NCBI GenBank assembly: GCA_028278125.1
Contig: JANQEY010000012.1
Coordinates: 1 to 64,000, forward strand
DNA: 64,000 nt
Origin: a bacterium
GTDB taxonomy: Bacteria; Electryoneota; Electryoneia; Electryoneales; Electryoneaceae
Direction: 5' to 3'
The notes under the pieces are model-generated. The model worked only from the letters and a program-made list of their open reading frames with translations, was not told where the DNA came from and ran no database searches. The position numbers and the translations under genes were made by a program. Below are positions 24,171 through 33,486 of the stretch, one piece after another (positions within the stretch are counted from its first letter, which is position 1; each line of letters opens with the position of its first letter).

Positions 24171-26855
24171 ATGATCCGTCGTTTAATTCTGCCTGCCCTG
24201 ATCCTGTTTGGCAGTTTAGCTGCTACTGTTTTCGGAGAGAAAATTTATGTCCTCCCGAAGCAATCTGCGACCCTTTCATCCGAACAGGTTGTTACCTCAA
24301 GAATACCCGAGGCCATTTCAACCAGGAACGCGCTTTCGATCGAACCGGCTAATTTTGATGAACGTTTATCACGATGGGTAGTTGTTGAACTTGAAGACGG
24401 CACAAATGTTGACCAGGTATTAAATCGTCTAAAAAATGACCAGATTATAGAAGCATCAGAAGTATTGCCGGAACGAAATATTTTTGATTCATCACTTGAT
24501 GAATATCCAAATGATCCCCTGTCAATTTTTCAATGGCACCTGGATGCGATTGAAGCTTATGCCGCCTGGGATTTGCAGAGCGATGCATCAGGGATAGTTA
24601 TAGGAATACCAGATCTCGGTGTTGACCTCACACACCCCGATCTTGAAGAAATTCTCTGGACAAATGAAATCGAAGTCAATGGCTCGCCGGGTGTAGACGA
24701 CGATGGGAACGGGATGATTGATGATATCCATGGCTGGGACGCATATGACATGGACGGTGATCCATCTTCCACCGGTAATACCCACGGCACTCATGTCGCC
24801 GGATTAGCCGCAGCCGCCCACAATAACGGTACAGGCGTAACCGGGGTTGCTCCAAATGCCGAAATAATGGCTCTGCGTGTTGGGGCAAATCCGAATTTTT
24901 CCTCGGGTCCGGATTTAGATGCTATTATATACGCGGTTGATAACGGTGCCGATGTGATATCAATGTCATATGGTGGATCTGTGTCATCAATTCTTGAAAG
25001 TGATGTTATGCGGTACGCACACCAGAATGGAGTTGTACTGGTTGCAGCGTCAGGTAACTCTTTCGCTTCATATGAACACTACCCGGCAGCCTACGAATGG
25101 GTGATCAGTGTCGGTGCTACAAACTCCGGCAATTCGATGTGGAACCAGAGTAATTATGGATGGTGGGTAGATGTTGCTGCTCCTGGTGTGAATATCCTAA
25201 GTACCGTTAATGAGGGGTACGGGTATAAAACCGGGACATCGATGGCATGCCCTATCGTCGCCGGTATTGCCGCGCTGGTGATGGCTAATGAACCGGGAAT
25301 CTCACCCGACGAGGTTCGTGCTAGATTGTCATCGAGTACAAATCCAATCTACAATGTACCCGATGATTTTGTGCTGAACGGACAAGTGAGTGCATACAGG
25401 GCGATGTTGGCGTCAGAACCATCTGTTGCCTTAATCGACCTGGAGTTTGATGACGAAGATGGCAATGGGATAGTTGAACCGGGTGAAACCTGCGATATTA
25501 TTGCAGATCTCGAGTTGTTCGGTGGTTCCGCTCAGCAGGTTGATATAAATCTTGTTTCATTCAATTTCGCCGTTGGTGGCATCAGCGGTGTTTCGATAAC
25601 AGATCTAGTGCAGGGAAATTTTTCAGCAGGCCCTATTACAGCAACCATCAGCGAATCAGCGGACAGAGGAAGTTATCCCCTTGGATTGGCATTTGATATT
25701 GATGGTAACCTTGACACTCTTTCATTTCATCTTCCAGTTGATCCACCCTGGCGCAGCCACCAGGCTGGAAATATGACCCTGAGTATTTCAGAGTTTGGTG
25801 CTATAGGATACTGGGATTATGTTGATGGAAAAGAACGTCCGGATGGTGTTTACCTGGAGGATCAACCCCAGGGCTACCTGTTTCACGGTTCAGTGCTGGT
25901 CAGGCATGATAATGAAATATCGGACTGCGCCTATGGAACAGTCGCCACCGACAGGTATGACTTCAGCGTTGAACCGGGCGGCGAAATAAGGCAACTTGAA
26001 TCTGATCCGGACAGGCAGATATTCCGGGCGAAATATTCAAATGAAAGCCTCAGGCTGACGCAAACCTCTACTTCGTTTCCCGATGACGATTCATTTGTAA
26101 TCATAGACTATATGCTTGAAAACATGGATTCAGACACAATTGATGCATCCATTGCTGTCTATTGTGACTGGGATATACGTATCCATTTTCAGAACTATGT
26201 CAAGTATGTGCCAGGTGAAAGGTTTTCATATATGACGGGTGATAATGGCGCAGCCGGAATAATGTCGCTTAATGATTATGAAATCGATGGTGTAAGAGCG
26301 GTTGATAACGAACAGTATGTCTATAACGGCTTCAGGGATATGCATAAAGTAGAATTTATGACTGAAGGAACAACCCTTGCTGAAGCCGAAACACCTGGTG
26401 AATACTCCCATCTGATTTCGTCTAAACTTGGCCGTATTGCATCCGGTGATACCGTTTCGGCAAGGTTTGCGATTCTCGCCGCTGAGAACGAAAACACACT
26501 TCTTAATATTGTCGACCGGGTACAATCTGTGGATGGTGAACTGGCACCACGTCCGGCAGGCAGTGTCAATTTAGTTCCCACTGACTTTGTTCTTCATGCG
26601 GCATATCCTAACCCATTCAATTCATCTGTGAGGCTCTATATCGATCTGCCGGAATCGGGACAACTTGATGTCACCATATTCGATCTACTTGGACGAGATG
26701 TCGCTGAACTCGAAACAGGGAACAAACAGGCTGGTCGGCATATACTGGAGTGGAATTCTAGCATTTCAGCGGATAACCTGGCTTCCGGGGTATATTTTGT
26801 CCGGGCTACCTTTGAAAACAGGGAACTGATACAGAAAATTATTCTCTTGAAATAA
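24171..26855 (+). CDS. Secreted subtilisin-like serine protease (S8) with T9SS sorting domain
   Basis: An exported protease of 894 aa. The signal peptide is LPALILFGSLAATVFG. An inhibitor-like propeptide spans about residues 20-110 (RWVVVELEDGTNVDQVL). The catalytic triad is complete: D in VIGIPDLGVDLTHPDL, H in NTHGTHVAGLAAA and S in GTSMACPIVAGIAAL, with oxyanion N in VAASGNSFASYEHYP. A large beta-rich region follows, then the T9SS tail (AAYPNPFNSSVRLYIDLP to QKIILLK). Start ATG at 24171 has GGAG seven bases upstream; a TTG at 24156 is less likely. Probably degrades proteins outside the cell. Confidence 0.92.
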   Translation: MIRRLILPALILFGSLAATVFGEKIYVLPKQSATLSSEQVVTSRIPEAISTRNALSIEPANFDERLSRWVVVELEDGTNVDQVLNRLKNDQIIEASEVLPERNIFDSSLDEYPNDPLSIFQWHLDAIEAYAAWDLQSDASGIVIGIPDLGVDLTHPDLEEILWTNEIEVNGSPGVDDDGNGMIDDIHGWDAYDMDGDPSSTGNTHGTHVAGLAAAAHNNGTGVTGVAPNAEIMALRVGANPNFSSGPDLDAIIYAVDNGADVISMSYGGSVSSILESDVMRYAHQNGVVLVAASGNSFASYEHYPAAYEWVISVGATNSGNSMWNQSNYGWWVDVAAPGVNILSTVNEGYGYKTGTSMACPIVAGIAALVMANEPGISPDEVRARLSSSTNPIYNVPDDFVLNGQVSAYRAMLASEPSVALIDLEFDDEDGNGIVEPGETCDIIADLELFGGSAQQVDINLVSFNFAVGGISGVSITDLVQGNFSAGPITATISESADRGSYPLGLAFDIDGNLDTLSFHLPVDPPWRSHQAGNMTLSISEFGAIGYWDYVDGKERPDGVYLEDQPQGYLFHGSVLVRHDNEISDCAYGTVATDRYDFSVEPGGEIRQLESDPDRQIFRAKYSNESLRLTQTSTSFPDDDSFVIIDYMLENMDSDTIDASIAVYCDWDIRIHFQNYVKYVPGERFSYMTGDNGAAGIMSLNDYEIDGVRAVDNEQYVYNGFRDMHKVEFMTEGTTLAEAETPGEYSHLISSKLGRIASGDTVSARFAILAAENENTLLNIVDRVQSVDGELAPRPAGSVNLVPTDFVLHAAYPNPFNSSVRLYIDLPESGQLDVTIFDLLGRDVAELETGNKQAGRHILEWNSSISADNLASGVYFVRATFENRELIQKIILLK

Positions 26856-26989
26856 TACGGAATACAAAATTATTCTTGTTTCGAGAACATCTTTTAAGTT
26901 GTACATCACCCGGTAAAATACACTAGATATTTACCCCGACATATCAGTAGTAACTCCCGGAGTTTTCTTGTGAAATTTTTATCTTTGGG

Positions 26990-27018
26990 TTGACAGACAA
27001 TATTTATTCCTATATAAT
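26990..27018 (+). promoter_or_regulatory. Consensus sigma-70 promoter for a leaderless perR-like mRNA
   Basis: TTGACA (26990-26995), 17-base spacer, TATAAT (27013-27018): a perfect match in both boxes and spacing. The ATG follows only six bases later, so transcription would start at or within a base or two of the start codon. Confidence 0.75.
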
Positions 27019-27026
27019 AATTTTAT
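27012..27026. promoter_or_regulatory. Possible PerR-type box over the -10 region
   Basis: The bases 27012-27026 match the PerR box TTATAATNATTATAA at 11 of 14 defined positions and overlap the -10 box. This would suit autorepression by the gene product. A/T-rich promoters match such boxes by chance easily, so the call is weak. Confidence 0.35.
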
Positions 27027-27462
27027 GCAAGAGGAATCACACAACCTTGATTATAATACGTTTAAGGATGTCTGCCGAAAACATAATATTCGGATGACAC
27101 CGCAGCGGATCGCTATATTTCAATGTCTCAACAAGTTATCAGATCATCCTTCAGCGGAATCAGTGTATCATAAACTTCACGACCTGTACCCGAACATCTC
27201 TTATGATACTGTGAACCGAACTTTGATCAAATTTGCGGAAATTGGTATCATTGATATTACCGAGGGGATTGGAACACCGAGGAGATTTGATCCGAAAACA
27301 GAGCAGCACCACCATTTTCACTGCGTTGAATGCGGAAAAATTTTTGATTTTAATTTCGACTGCTACGATAACCTGGAACTACCTGAAGAATTGGCAACTC
27401 AACACGAGATAATTCAGAAAAGAGTAATTTTAAGAGGTTTATGCTCAACCTGTAAAAAGTAA
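27025..27462 (+). CDS. Fur-family regulator, probably PerR-like
   Basis: A 145-aa metal-dependent repressor of the Fur family. The DNA-binding part has RMTPQRIAIFQCLNKL and YPNISYDTVNRTLIKFAE; the metal part has HHHFHCVECGKIFDF and the closing GLCSTCKK, giving the two CxxC zinc motifs. PerR is favoured over Fur or Zur because rubrerythrin and rubredoxin genes follow, but key PerR residues were not checked by alignment. ATG at 27025 fits the usual N-terminal length. There is no Shine-Dalgarno; the consensus promoter ends six bases before it, so the mRNA appears leaderless. Confidence 0.88.
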   Translation: MQEESHNLDYNTFKDVCRKHNIRMTPQRIAIFQCLNKLSDHPSAESVYHKLHDLYPNISYDTVNRTLIKFAEIGIIDITEGIGTPRRFDPKTEQHHHFHCVECGKIFDFNFDCYDNLELPEELATQHEIIQKRVILRGLCSTCKK

Positions 27463-27505
27463 ACTGAAACACATAGTTAAAACGTTAACCCATTGGGAGG
27501 GAATC

Positions 27506-28027
27506 ATGTCAAAGACATTGGAGAACCTGGCCGCCGCATTTGCGGGTGAATCACAGGCAAGGAACAAGTATACCTATTTCGCACAAGTAGCCAGGAAAGA
27601 AGGCTATCACTACATCGCCAGGATTTTTGAAGAAACCGCTGATAATGAAAAACGTCACGCAAAGGATGAGTTTGTCCATATGGGCGGTTTGGGCGACACT
27701 GCGGCCAACCTGAAAGAGGCTATCGACGGCGAACATTACGAAACAACGGAGATGTATCCACAGTTTGCCGCGGATGCTGAGGCTGAAGGCAAGCAGGAAA
27801 TCGCAATCCTCTTCAAGCAGATTGCCAAGGTTGAAGCTCACCACAGGGACCGTTACAAAAAACTGCTGGAAATGGTTGAAAACGGAACCGTTTTCAAACG
27901 TGATGAACCCATCGCCTGGAAATGCAGTGTTTGCGGTTATATTCATGAAGGAACCGAACCACCACCAAAATGCCCGTGCTGCCAGCATCCAAAAGAATTT
28001 TACGAACCGGCAAACCTTGATATCTAA
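27506..28027 (+). CDS. rbr: Rubrerythrin
   Basis: A non-haem di-iron peroxidase that reduces hydrogen peroxide in anaerobes and microaerophiles. The 173-aa protein has the ferritin-like four-helix part (FAGESQARNKYTYFA, EETADNEKRHAK, EGKQEIAILFKQIAKVEAHH) and a C-terminal rubredoxin-like domain with WKCSVCGYIHEG and PPKCPCCQHP, both CxxC pairs intact. It follows the Fur/PerR-like gene by 43 bases with GGGAGGG before ATG. A terminator after it separates it from the rubredoxin-fusion gene. Confidence 0.95.
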   Translation: MSKTLENLAAAFAGESQARNKYTYFAQVARKEGYHYIARIFEETADNEKRHAKDEFVHMGGLGDTAANLKEAIDGEHYETTEMYPQFAADAEAEGKQEIAILFKQIAKVEAHHRDRYKKLLEMVENGTVFKRDEPIAWKCSVCGYIHEGTEPPPKCPCCQHPKEFYEPANLDI

Positions 28028-28072
28028 AGATTTTCTGCTGGATTTATTTACCCAACAGTAATGACTTGAATC

Positions 28073-28115
28073 CAAAACGCTGAATTCCACTGGTACGGGA
28101 TTCAGCGTTTTTAAG
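28073..28115 (+). terminator. Rho-independent terminator of the rubrerythrin gene
   Basis: Stem AAACGCTGAAT/ATTCAGCGTTT with a 15-base loop that can pair further (CC/GG), followed by T-rich sequence. Confidence 0.8.
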
Positions 28116-28160
28116 TTCATGTCAGGATTCCAGTCTGCTAAGATTACGGGGGATTGTAGA

Positions 28161-29567
28161 ATGTCTGTGTACGAATGTGGTGTCTGTGGTTACCGTTATG
28201 ACGAATCGAGGGAAGATATCAAATGGGAAGATCTTCCGGATGACTGGAAATGTCCCATTTGCGATTCTCCCACTTCCCTGTTTACACCGGTAGATGCAGA
28301 GGTTGACAAGGTGCCGTCAGAAGGTACTAGTGAGTCAGGTGGAATTAATATTGAAGATTATTTCAGGCCTGACGATGAAAATGAATTATATATGAAAAGC
28401 ATCCATGCGATTGCTTCCACCGGCAAATCGATAATAGAACCAATGAGGTCTTCTAAACCGGTTATTGGCTGGGATGATATTCTTATTAAAGGTGCACAGC
28501 TTGCCAAAATCCCCCTCAATTCCGACGTAACAGTCAATACTAAAACCGTAATCGGGCCCAATTCGAAACAGCCCCTCGAGTTGGAAATGCCAGTCTTTGT
28601 TTCACATATGTCGTTCGGAGCGCTTTCACGGGAAGTAAAGATTGCTCTTGCTAAAGGAAGCGCAGCCGTCAAAACCGCAATGTGCTCAGGAGAAGGTGGC
28701 ATTGTACCTGAATCTTTGGAGAATTCCTACCGATATATCTTCGAATATGTCCCAAACCTCTACAGTGTTACAGAAGAAAATCTAAAGAATGTTGACGCGA
28801 TAGAGATAAAAATTGGACAATCGGCAAAACCGGGAATGGGTGGACATCTACCCGGTGATAAAGTGACCGATGAAATATCGGAAATAAGAGGATTCCCAAA
28901 GGGACAGGATATACACAGCCCCGCCCATTTTCCTGATATTCTCAAAAAAGAAGATTTAAAAGACAAGGTTGAGTGGATCAGGGAGAAGTCTGCAGGCAAA
29001 CCGGTCGGTATAAAAATAGCAGCCGGGGATATAGAAGCCGACCTGGAGGTGATCCTGTACGCCAAACCCGATTTTATCACCCTTGACGGGAGAACAGGCG
29101 CAACCGGTGCCGCGCCAAAATTTGTCAAAGACACAACCTCGGTCCCAACGGTTTTCGCCCTGCACAGAGCAAGAAAATTTCTCGACAAAAATGGTGCGGA
29201 CGGTATCTCCCTGGTCATCACCGGGGGATTAAGGATTTCACCTGATTTTGTAAAAGCCCTGGCTTTGGGTGCTGATGCTGTCGCTATTGCAACTTCAGCA
29301 TTAATCGCCTGCGGATGCCAACAGTACCGTGTCTGCAATAGTGGCAAGTGCCCAATGGGAATTACAACCCAGGATTCGGATTTAAGGAAGAGGCTGGATA
29401 TAGATCAGTCTGCCAGGCAATTGGAGAATTTCCTCAATGTTTCTAACGAAGAATTAAAAACATTCGCCAGGTTGACAGGAAATAAAAATGTCCATTCAAT
29501 CGGTGTAGAGAACTTGTGCACTACCAACAGTGAGATTTCAAACTATACAGATATAGTCCATGTTTAA
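28161..29567 (+). CDS. Rubredoxin-glutamate synthase (GltB FMN domain) fusion
   Basis: A cytoplasmic flavoprotein of 468 aa. Residues 1-45 form a rubredoxin: YECGVCGYRYDES and DDWKCPICDSP give both CxxC pairs. From about residue 70 the protein is the FMN and iron-sulfur domain of glutamate synthase (PF01645): VFVSHMSFGALSREVKIAL, KIGQSAKPGMGGHLPG, GRTGATGAAP, GGLRISPDFVKALALGADAV and the cysteine cluster CGCQQYRVCNSGKCPMG. Rubredoxin may feed electrons to the flavin, in place of the NADPH subunit. The glutaminase domain is missing. Start ATG at 28161 follows GGGGGA; an upstream ATG at 28119 would extend into unrelated sequence. Similar fusions are known in anaerobes. Confidence 0.88.
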   Translation: MSVYECGVCGYRYDESREDIKWEDLPDDWKCPICDSPTSLFTPVDAEVDKVPSEGTSESGGINIEDYFRPDDENELYMKSIHAIASTGKSIIEPMRSSKPVIGWDDILIKGAQLAKIPLNSDVTVNTKTVIGPNSKQPLELEMPVFVSHMSFGALSREVKIALAKGSAAVKTAMCSGEGGIVPESLENSYRYIFEYVPNLYSVTEENLKNVDAIEIKIGQSAKPGMGGHLPGDKVTDEISEIRGFPKGQDIHSPAHFPDILKKEDLKDKVEWIREKSAGKPVGIKIAAGDIEADLEVILYAKPDFITLDGRTGATGAAPKFVKDTTSVPTVFALHRARKFLDKNGADGISLVITGGLRISPDFVKALALGADAVAIATSALIACGCQQYRVCNSGKCPMGITTQDSDLRKRLDIDQSARQLENFLNVSNEELKTFARLTGNKNVHSIGVENLCTTNSEISNYTDIVHV

Positions 29568-29605
29568 ACTTGATACCATACAAAATCTTAAACAGGGAGA
29601 GAAAA

Positions 29606-29749
29606 GTGACCATATATGAATGTGGTATCTGTGGTTATCGTTATGATGAATCGAGGGAAGACCAGAAGTGGGATGACCTCCCCGGCGATTGGAAATGCCC
29701 ATCATGCGGTTTCCCAAAAACTATATTTACATTATTTGCTGATGATTAA
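29606..29749 (+). CDS. Small stand-alone rubredoxin (47 aa)
   Basis: A single-iron electron carrier. The 47-aa product has IYECGICGYRYDESRED and GDWKCPSCGFP with both CxxC pairs and a short tail, the proper size for rubredoxin. GTG at 29606 with GGGAGAG upstream. It lies 38 bases after the fusion gene in the same operon. Its DNA is strikingly like the rubredoxin part of that gene, so one was copied from the other fairly recently. Confidence 0.85.
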   Translation: MTIYECGICGYRYDESREDQKWDDLPGDWKCPSCGFPKTIFTLFADD

Positions 29750-29858
29750 ATTCTTCAGGTTTCATTCACACAATTAACCAGTTAGCAGAATAAATACTAT
29801 ATTATTGATCTTCAACGGTTATCGGAATCGCTTGTACTAATGCTACCTTGAGATCCTT

Positions 29859-32510
29859 ATGCGAAAAATGACATTTGTTTTCCCGGTTATAATACTTTTC
29901 GTCTTAACAATCACCATCAATGCTTTTGCGACCGGTCGTTTCGAAATTCCCGGGCGAATTGTTGTTGAGTTCGTGGAAGCACCTGAATGGAACGCAAAAA
30001 CTTCACCTGCCGGCATACTGGAAACGGGTACCCCCGAGATAGATTTTTTGTTGAAGAAATACAGGGCAAGCTCGTTTGATGCTGAGTTTGGTTCTATCCT
30101 GCAGAATTACCGTGTGCTGCAATATGATCCAGGCTTCAACAATTCAGAAGTTACTTCTAATTTCAAAAATCTTCCTCAGGTCCGCAACGCTGAACCTGAC
30201 ATCGCGTTTCCTATGTCCGGGTTGATTTACCTTCCTGACGATATCCATGCCACAGGGCAATGGCATCATGACGCTATCCGATCATATCGTGGCTGGGTGT
30301 TGTCCCAGGGTTCTGAAGACATTGAAATTGCGATAATCGATGGCGGGGTTGATTATAATCATCCGGATCTTGCATCCGTGATGTGGATAAACGATGCGGA
30401 AGATTTAAATGGGAACGGCACCCTTGATGATTTTGACCTTAACCTGGTGGATGATGACGGGAATGGATATGTAGACGATGTTATCGGCTGGGATTGGGTG
30501 AATACACCACAGGAAGATGTCTATTACACTGATGATCCCGGGCCCCCTGACAACGATCCAATGGATCATTCAGGCCATGGAACACATTGCGCCGGAGATG
30601 CTGCTGCACATACGGATAACGAAATCGGAGTGGGATCACCAGGATTCGGATGCAAGGTCGCGGCTTTACGTGCCGGTTGGATAAGCGATGACGGTATTGG
30701 ACTGGTTGGAACATCATACGCCAGCTCAGCGATAGGTTATGCCGTTGAAATGGGATTTGACGTCATCTCCATGAGTTTTGGTGGACCTGGTGGCGATCCC
30801 GCCTACTTTACCGCCGCTATGCAGGAAGCTGCTGATGCTGGACTGGTACTGGTTGCCGCCGCGGGAAATGAATCGGTTTCAATTCCCTATTATCCCGCTG
30901 CAGAGGAGATAGTTATTGCCGTCGCAGCCAGTGAACCGGGTGGAGGACTGGCGGATTTCACAAACTACGGTGACTGGATAACAATAACCTCTCCAGGAGA
31001 AGGAATTTTCAGCACATCAATCGAGGGCAACTATATCCCGATGGGTGGAACAAGTATGGCTACGCCAATACTGGCGGGTGTTGCCGCGCAGTTAAAAGCT
31101 CTTCGACCCGAATGGGGCTACCTGGATATCAGGCAAAGGCTTGTCGATACTGCAGTTCCGATGGTCGATTTCGGTGCCGGTGCCGGACATGTCGATATGG
31201 GTGCCGCACTCGATTTGTTTGTCTCTATTGATTCGCTATGGACAATTAACCAGTCTGGTGGAAGCCGTCTCCGTTTTAATGAAGAGGGCATACTCGGACT
31301 AAAATGGCATAAGCTTGACCTCTTCGCGGATGATGTTTCGCTTACCCTCTCTTCAGAAAATCCTGACGTAACCCTGGGAGAGGATTACCTGGAAATTGGT
31401 GACGTCCAGTGGGAAGATTCCGGGGAATGGGAAGTTCCAATTACTATCACGGGGAATGAAAACGATTTTGAAATAGTCGAGATCCTAGCCACTTTCACAG
31501 GCAATGATGAAACCGGTGAACCCTTCGAGTTTATTCAAACTCTCCCTTTAAGTGCAGGTTATAACCAGGTATTAATTATCACAGCCGATCGTCCGGTTGA
31601 ATCAAGGATTGATTACTGGTATAAAAAATCTCTTGCCAACCTTGGATATACCTGTGAATCGTCCCGGCGTGAAGATTTAATCGATCTGCAGCCCCTGGTC
31701 AGTAATTACGATGCGGTTATTTACTCTACTGGGTTGGCTGAAGACAACATTTTCCAACCGGATGACATCACAGATCTCGCGGAATATGTTCAGTCAGGTG
31801 GTCACTTGATCATTAGCGGTCAGAATATTGCAGAATACCTGTCTCAGAACGATCCGGAAGTTCTGGATACTTTGCTACATGTGCAATTTACAGCGGCTCA
31901 TTCAGAACGTTTGACCGTTCGTGGTGTCGAAGGTCATGAAATGACGGACGGAATTTATTTTATCCTTGCCGGCAGTGGAGGTGCATGGAACCAGGAAAGC
32001 CTGGATGTTCTCGAAGCGCAGCCGGGAGCCGAACCGCTGCTCGTTTATGACCTGGAAACGCCGGAAGAACTTGCAGGGGTCCATATTAGCCATGGTGATG
32101 GCGATATCGTTTATTGCGCATTCGGCATCGAGGGGATAAACGATTCGACTCAAACCGGTACAAACCGAGAGGAATGGCTGGAGAGCTGGATGAGCCTGTG
32201 GGGATTCAGCAGTATTAAAGGTCCACATGAAGAAATCGCAGTAATTAATGATTTTTATATTGGAACACCATGGCCGAACCCGACCAATGCATCAATACAG
32301 GTACCCGTTCATCTAAAAAGGAATTCTGTTCTTAATACTTCTATTTTCGACCTGCTGGGCAGAAAAATAATGGAACACTCGACTTTACTTGCTGCTGGTA
32401 AAAATCAAATTCATTTTCAACTGCCGGAGCATTTATCAAGCGGAACATATTTTATCATGCTTGACGGGAAAAATTATTCCTCGATAAAAAGGTTCATTTT
32501 GTTAAAATAG
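29859..32510 (+). CDS. Secreted subtilisin-like serine protease (S8), second copy type
   Basis: A second exported subtilase of 883 aa, only distantly related to the one at 24171. Signal peptide FVFPVIILFVLTITINAFA; propeptide to about residue 125. Triad: D in IAIIDGGVDYNHPDL, H in HSGHGTHCAGDAAA, S in GGTSMATPILAGVAAQL. A long insert between D and H is rich in Asp/Asn and looks Ca-binding (DLNGNGTLDDFDLN). After the protease come a beta domain and a class I glutamine amidotransferase-like or ThuA-like segment (LIISGQNIAEYL) before a T9SS tail whose motif is the unusual PWPNPTNASIQVP, ending FILLK. The Shine-Dalgarno is weak. Confidence 0.88.
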   Translation: MRKMTFVFPVIILFVLTITINAFATGRFEIPGRIVVEFVEAPEWNAKTSPAGILETGTPEIDFLLKKYRASSFDAEFGSILQNYRVLQYDPGFNNSEVTSNFKNLPQVRNAEPDIAFPMSGLIYLPDDIHATGQWHHDAIRSYRGWVLSQGSEDIEIAIIDGGVDYNHPDLASVMWINDAEDLNGNGTLDDFDLNLVDDDGNGYVDDVIGWDWVNTPQEDVYYTDDPGPPDNDPMDHSGHGTHCAGDAAAHTDNEIGVGSPGFGCKVAALRAGWISDDGIGLVGTSYASSAIGYAVEMGFDVISMSFGGPGGDPAYFTAAMQEAADAGLVLVAAAGNESVSIPYYPAAEEIVIAVAASEPGGGLADFTNYGDWITITSPGEGIFSTSIEGNYIPMGGTSMATPILAGVAAQLKALRPEWGYLDIRQRLVDTAVPMVDFGAGAGHVDMGAALDLFVSIDSLWTINQSGGSRLRFNEEGILGLKWHKLDLFADDVSLTLSSENPDVTLGEDYLEIGDVQWEDSGEWEVPITITGNENDFEIVEILATFTGNDETGEPFEFIQTLPLSAGYNQVLIITADRPVESRIDYWYKKSLANLGYTCESSRREDLIDLQPLVSNYDAVIYSTGLAEDNIFQPDDITDLAEYVQSGGHLIISGQNIAEYLSQNDPEVLDTLLHVQFTAAHSERLTVRGVEGHEMTDGIYFILAGSGGAWNQESLDVLEAQPGAEPLLVYDLETPEELAGVHISHGDGDIVYCAFGIEGINDSTQTGTNREEWLESWMSLWGFSSIKGPHEEIAVINDFYIGTPWPNPTNASIQVPVHLKRNSVLNTSIFDLLGRKIMEHSTLLAAGKNQIHFQLPEHLSSGTYFIMLDGKNYSSIKRFILLK

Positions 32511-32573
32511 AATTTGCCGGGTTATCATATTATTTAAACATAAAATCAAATTATAATTCGGAAGGGATTAAAA

Positions 32574-33401
32574 ATGGTGGATATTGAAGCATTGCTGAAA
32601 ATTGGTTTAGATCTTGTGGTTCTGTACACACCAAAGGTGCTGTTGGCCCTGATAACCCTGGTGGTCGGACTCTGGATTATCAAGGGTATCACGAAGGTTC
32701 TCAAAAAAGCTTTGGCACGAAAAGAGATAGATGTTTCCCTGCAGGGATTTTTATTCAGCCTTGTGGGAATTGGCCTGAAAATCCTGTTATTCATCTCTGT
32801 AATCTCGATGCTTGGAATCCAGATGACTTCCTTCATCGCCATCCTCGGTGCAGCAGGCCTGGCTGTTGGACTGGCATTGCAGGGGAGTATGTCAAACTTT
32901 GCAGGTGGTGTTTTAATACTCCTCTTCAAGCCCTATAAGGTTGGTGATTTTATTGATGCACAAGGTTACGCCGGAACGGTCGCAGCCATCCAGATATTTA
33001 ATACGATTTTAAAAACTCCCGACAATAAAACCATTATAATTCCCAACGGTGACCTTTCAAACGGCAGCATCACAAACTTTTCAACTGAATCTCAAAGACG
33101 AGTGGATTTTACCTTCGGCATCGGGTACGATGATGATTTTGAAAAAGCTAAAGCTATAATTCAGAAACTGATAGAGCAGAACCAGGATATCCTGAAGGAC
33201 CCGGAACCGTTCCTGAGAGTGGCGGAACTCGCTGACAGTTCAGTCAATATTGTAGCACGGGTTTGGGTAAAAGCCGAGCATTACTGGGATGTCAATTTTT
33301 ACATGATCGAGAACGTTAAGCTCGAGTTTGACAAGAACGGAATCTCGATTCCTTACCCTCAACAGGATGTACATTTATACAAACATGAAAGTAATGTTTA
33401 A
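32574..33401 (+). CDS. mscS: Small-conductance mechanosensitive channel
   Basis: An inner-membrane channel opening on membrane tension and releasing solutes on osmotic downshift. 275 aa, normal for MscS. Three membrane segments: TM1 near 18-40, TM2 near 60-80 and the pore helix TM3 with the glycine-alanine pattern ILGAAGLAVGLALQGSMSNFAGG followed by FKPYKVGDFI. The cytoplasmic cage follows, with TILKTPDNKTIIIPNGDLSNGSI. ATG at 32574 follows GAAGGG. It stands between two unlike genes and is probably transcribed alone. Confidence 0.94.
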   Translation: MVDIEALLKIGLDLVVLYTPKVLLALITLVVGLWIIKGITKVLKKALARKEIDVSLQGFLFSLVGIGLKILLFISVISMLGIQMTSFIAILGAAGLAVGLALQGSMSNFAGGVLILLFKPYKVGDFIDAQGYAGTVAAIQIFNTILKTPDNKTIIIPNGDLSNGSITNFSTESQRRVDFTFGIGYDDDFEKAKAIIQKLIEQNQDILKDPEPFLRVAELADSSVNIVARVWVKAEHYWDVNFYMIENVKLEFDKNGISIPYPQQDVHLYKHESNV

Positions 33402-33486
33402 TTATCTTTGGAGTCTTGATGCAGCCTGTAATTAGCTATAACTTACGTTGTAGCCAAAGGTTGATATAATTTCCGGGTAATACATA

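Noticed and set aside
27551..28120. Open frame of 189 codons on the - strand over rubrerythrin
   Set aside because: Shadow of a clear rubrerythrin gene; no ribosome-binding site, no family likeness.
28760..29347. Open frame of 195 codons on the - strand over the glutamate synthase domain
   Set aside because: Shadow frame of a conserved enzyme with Ser/Pro-rich, unlikely protein content.
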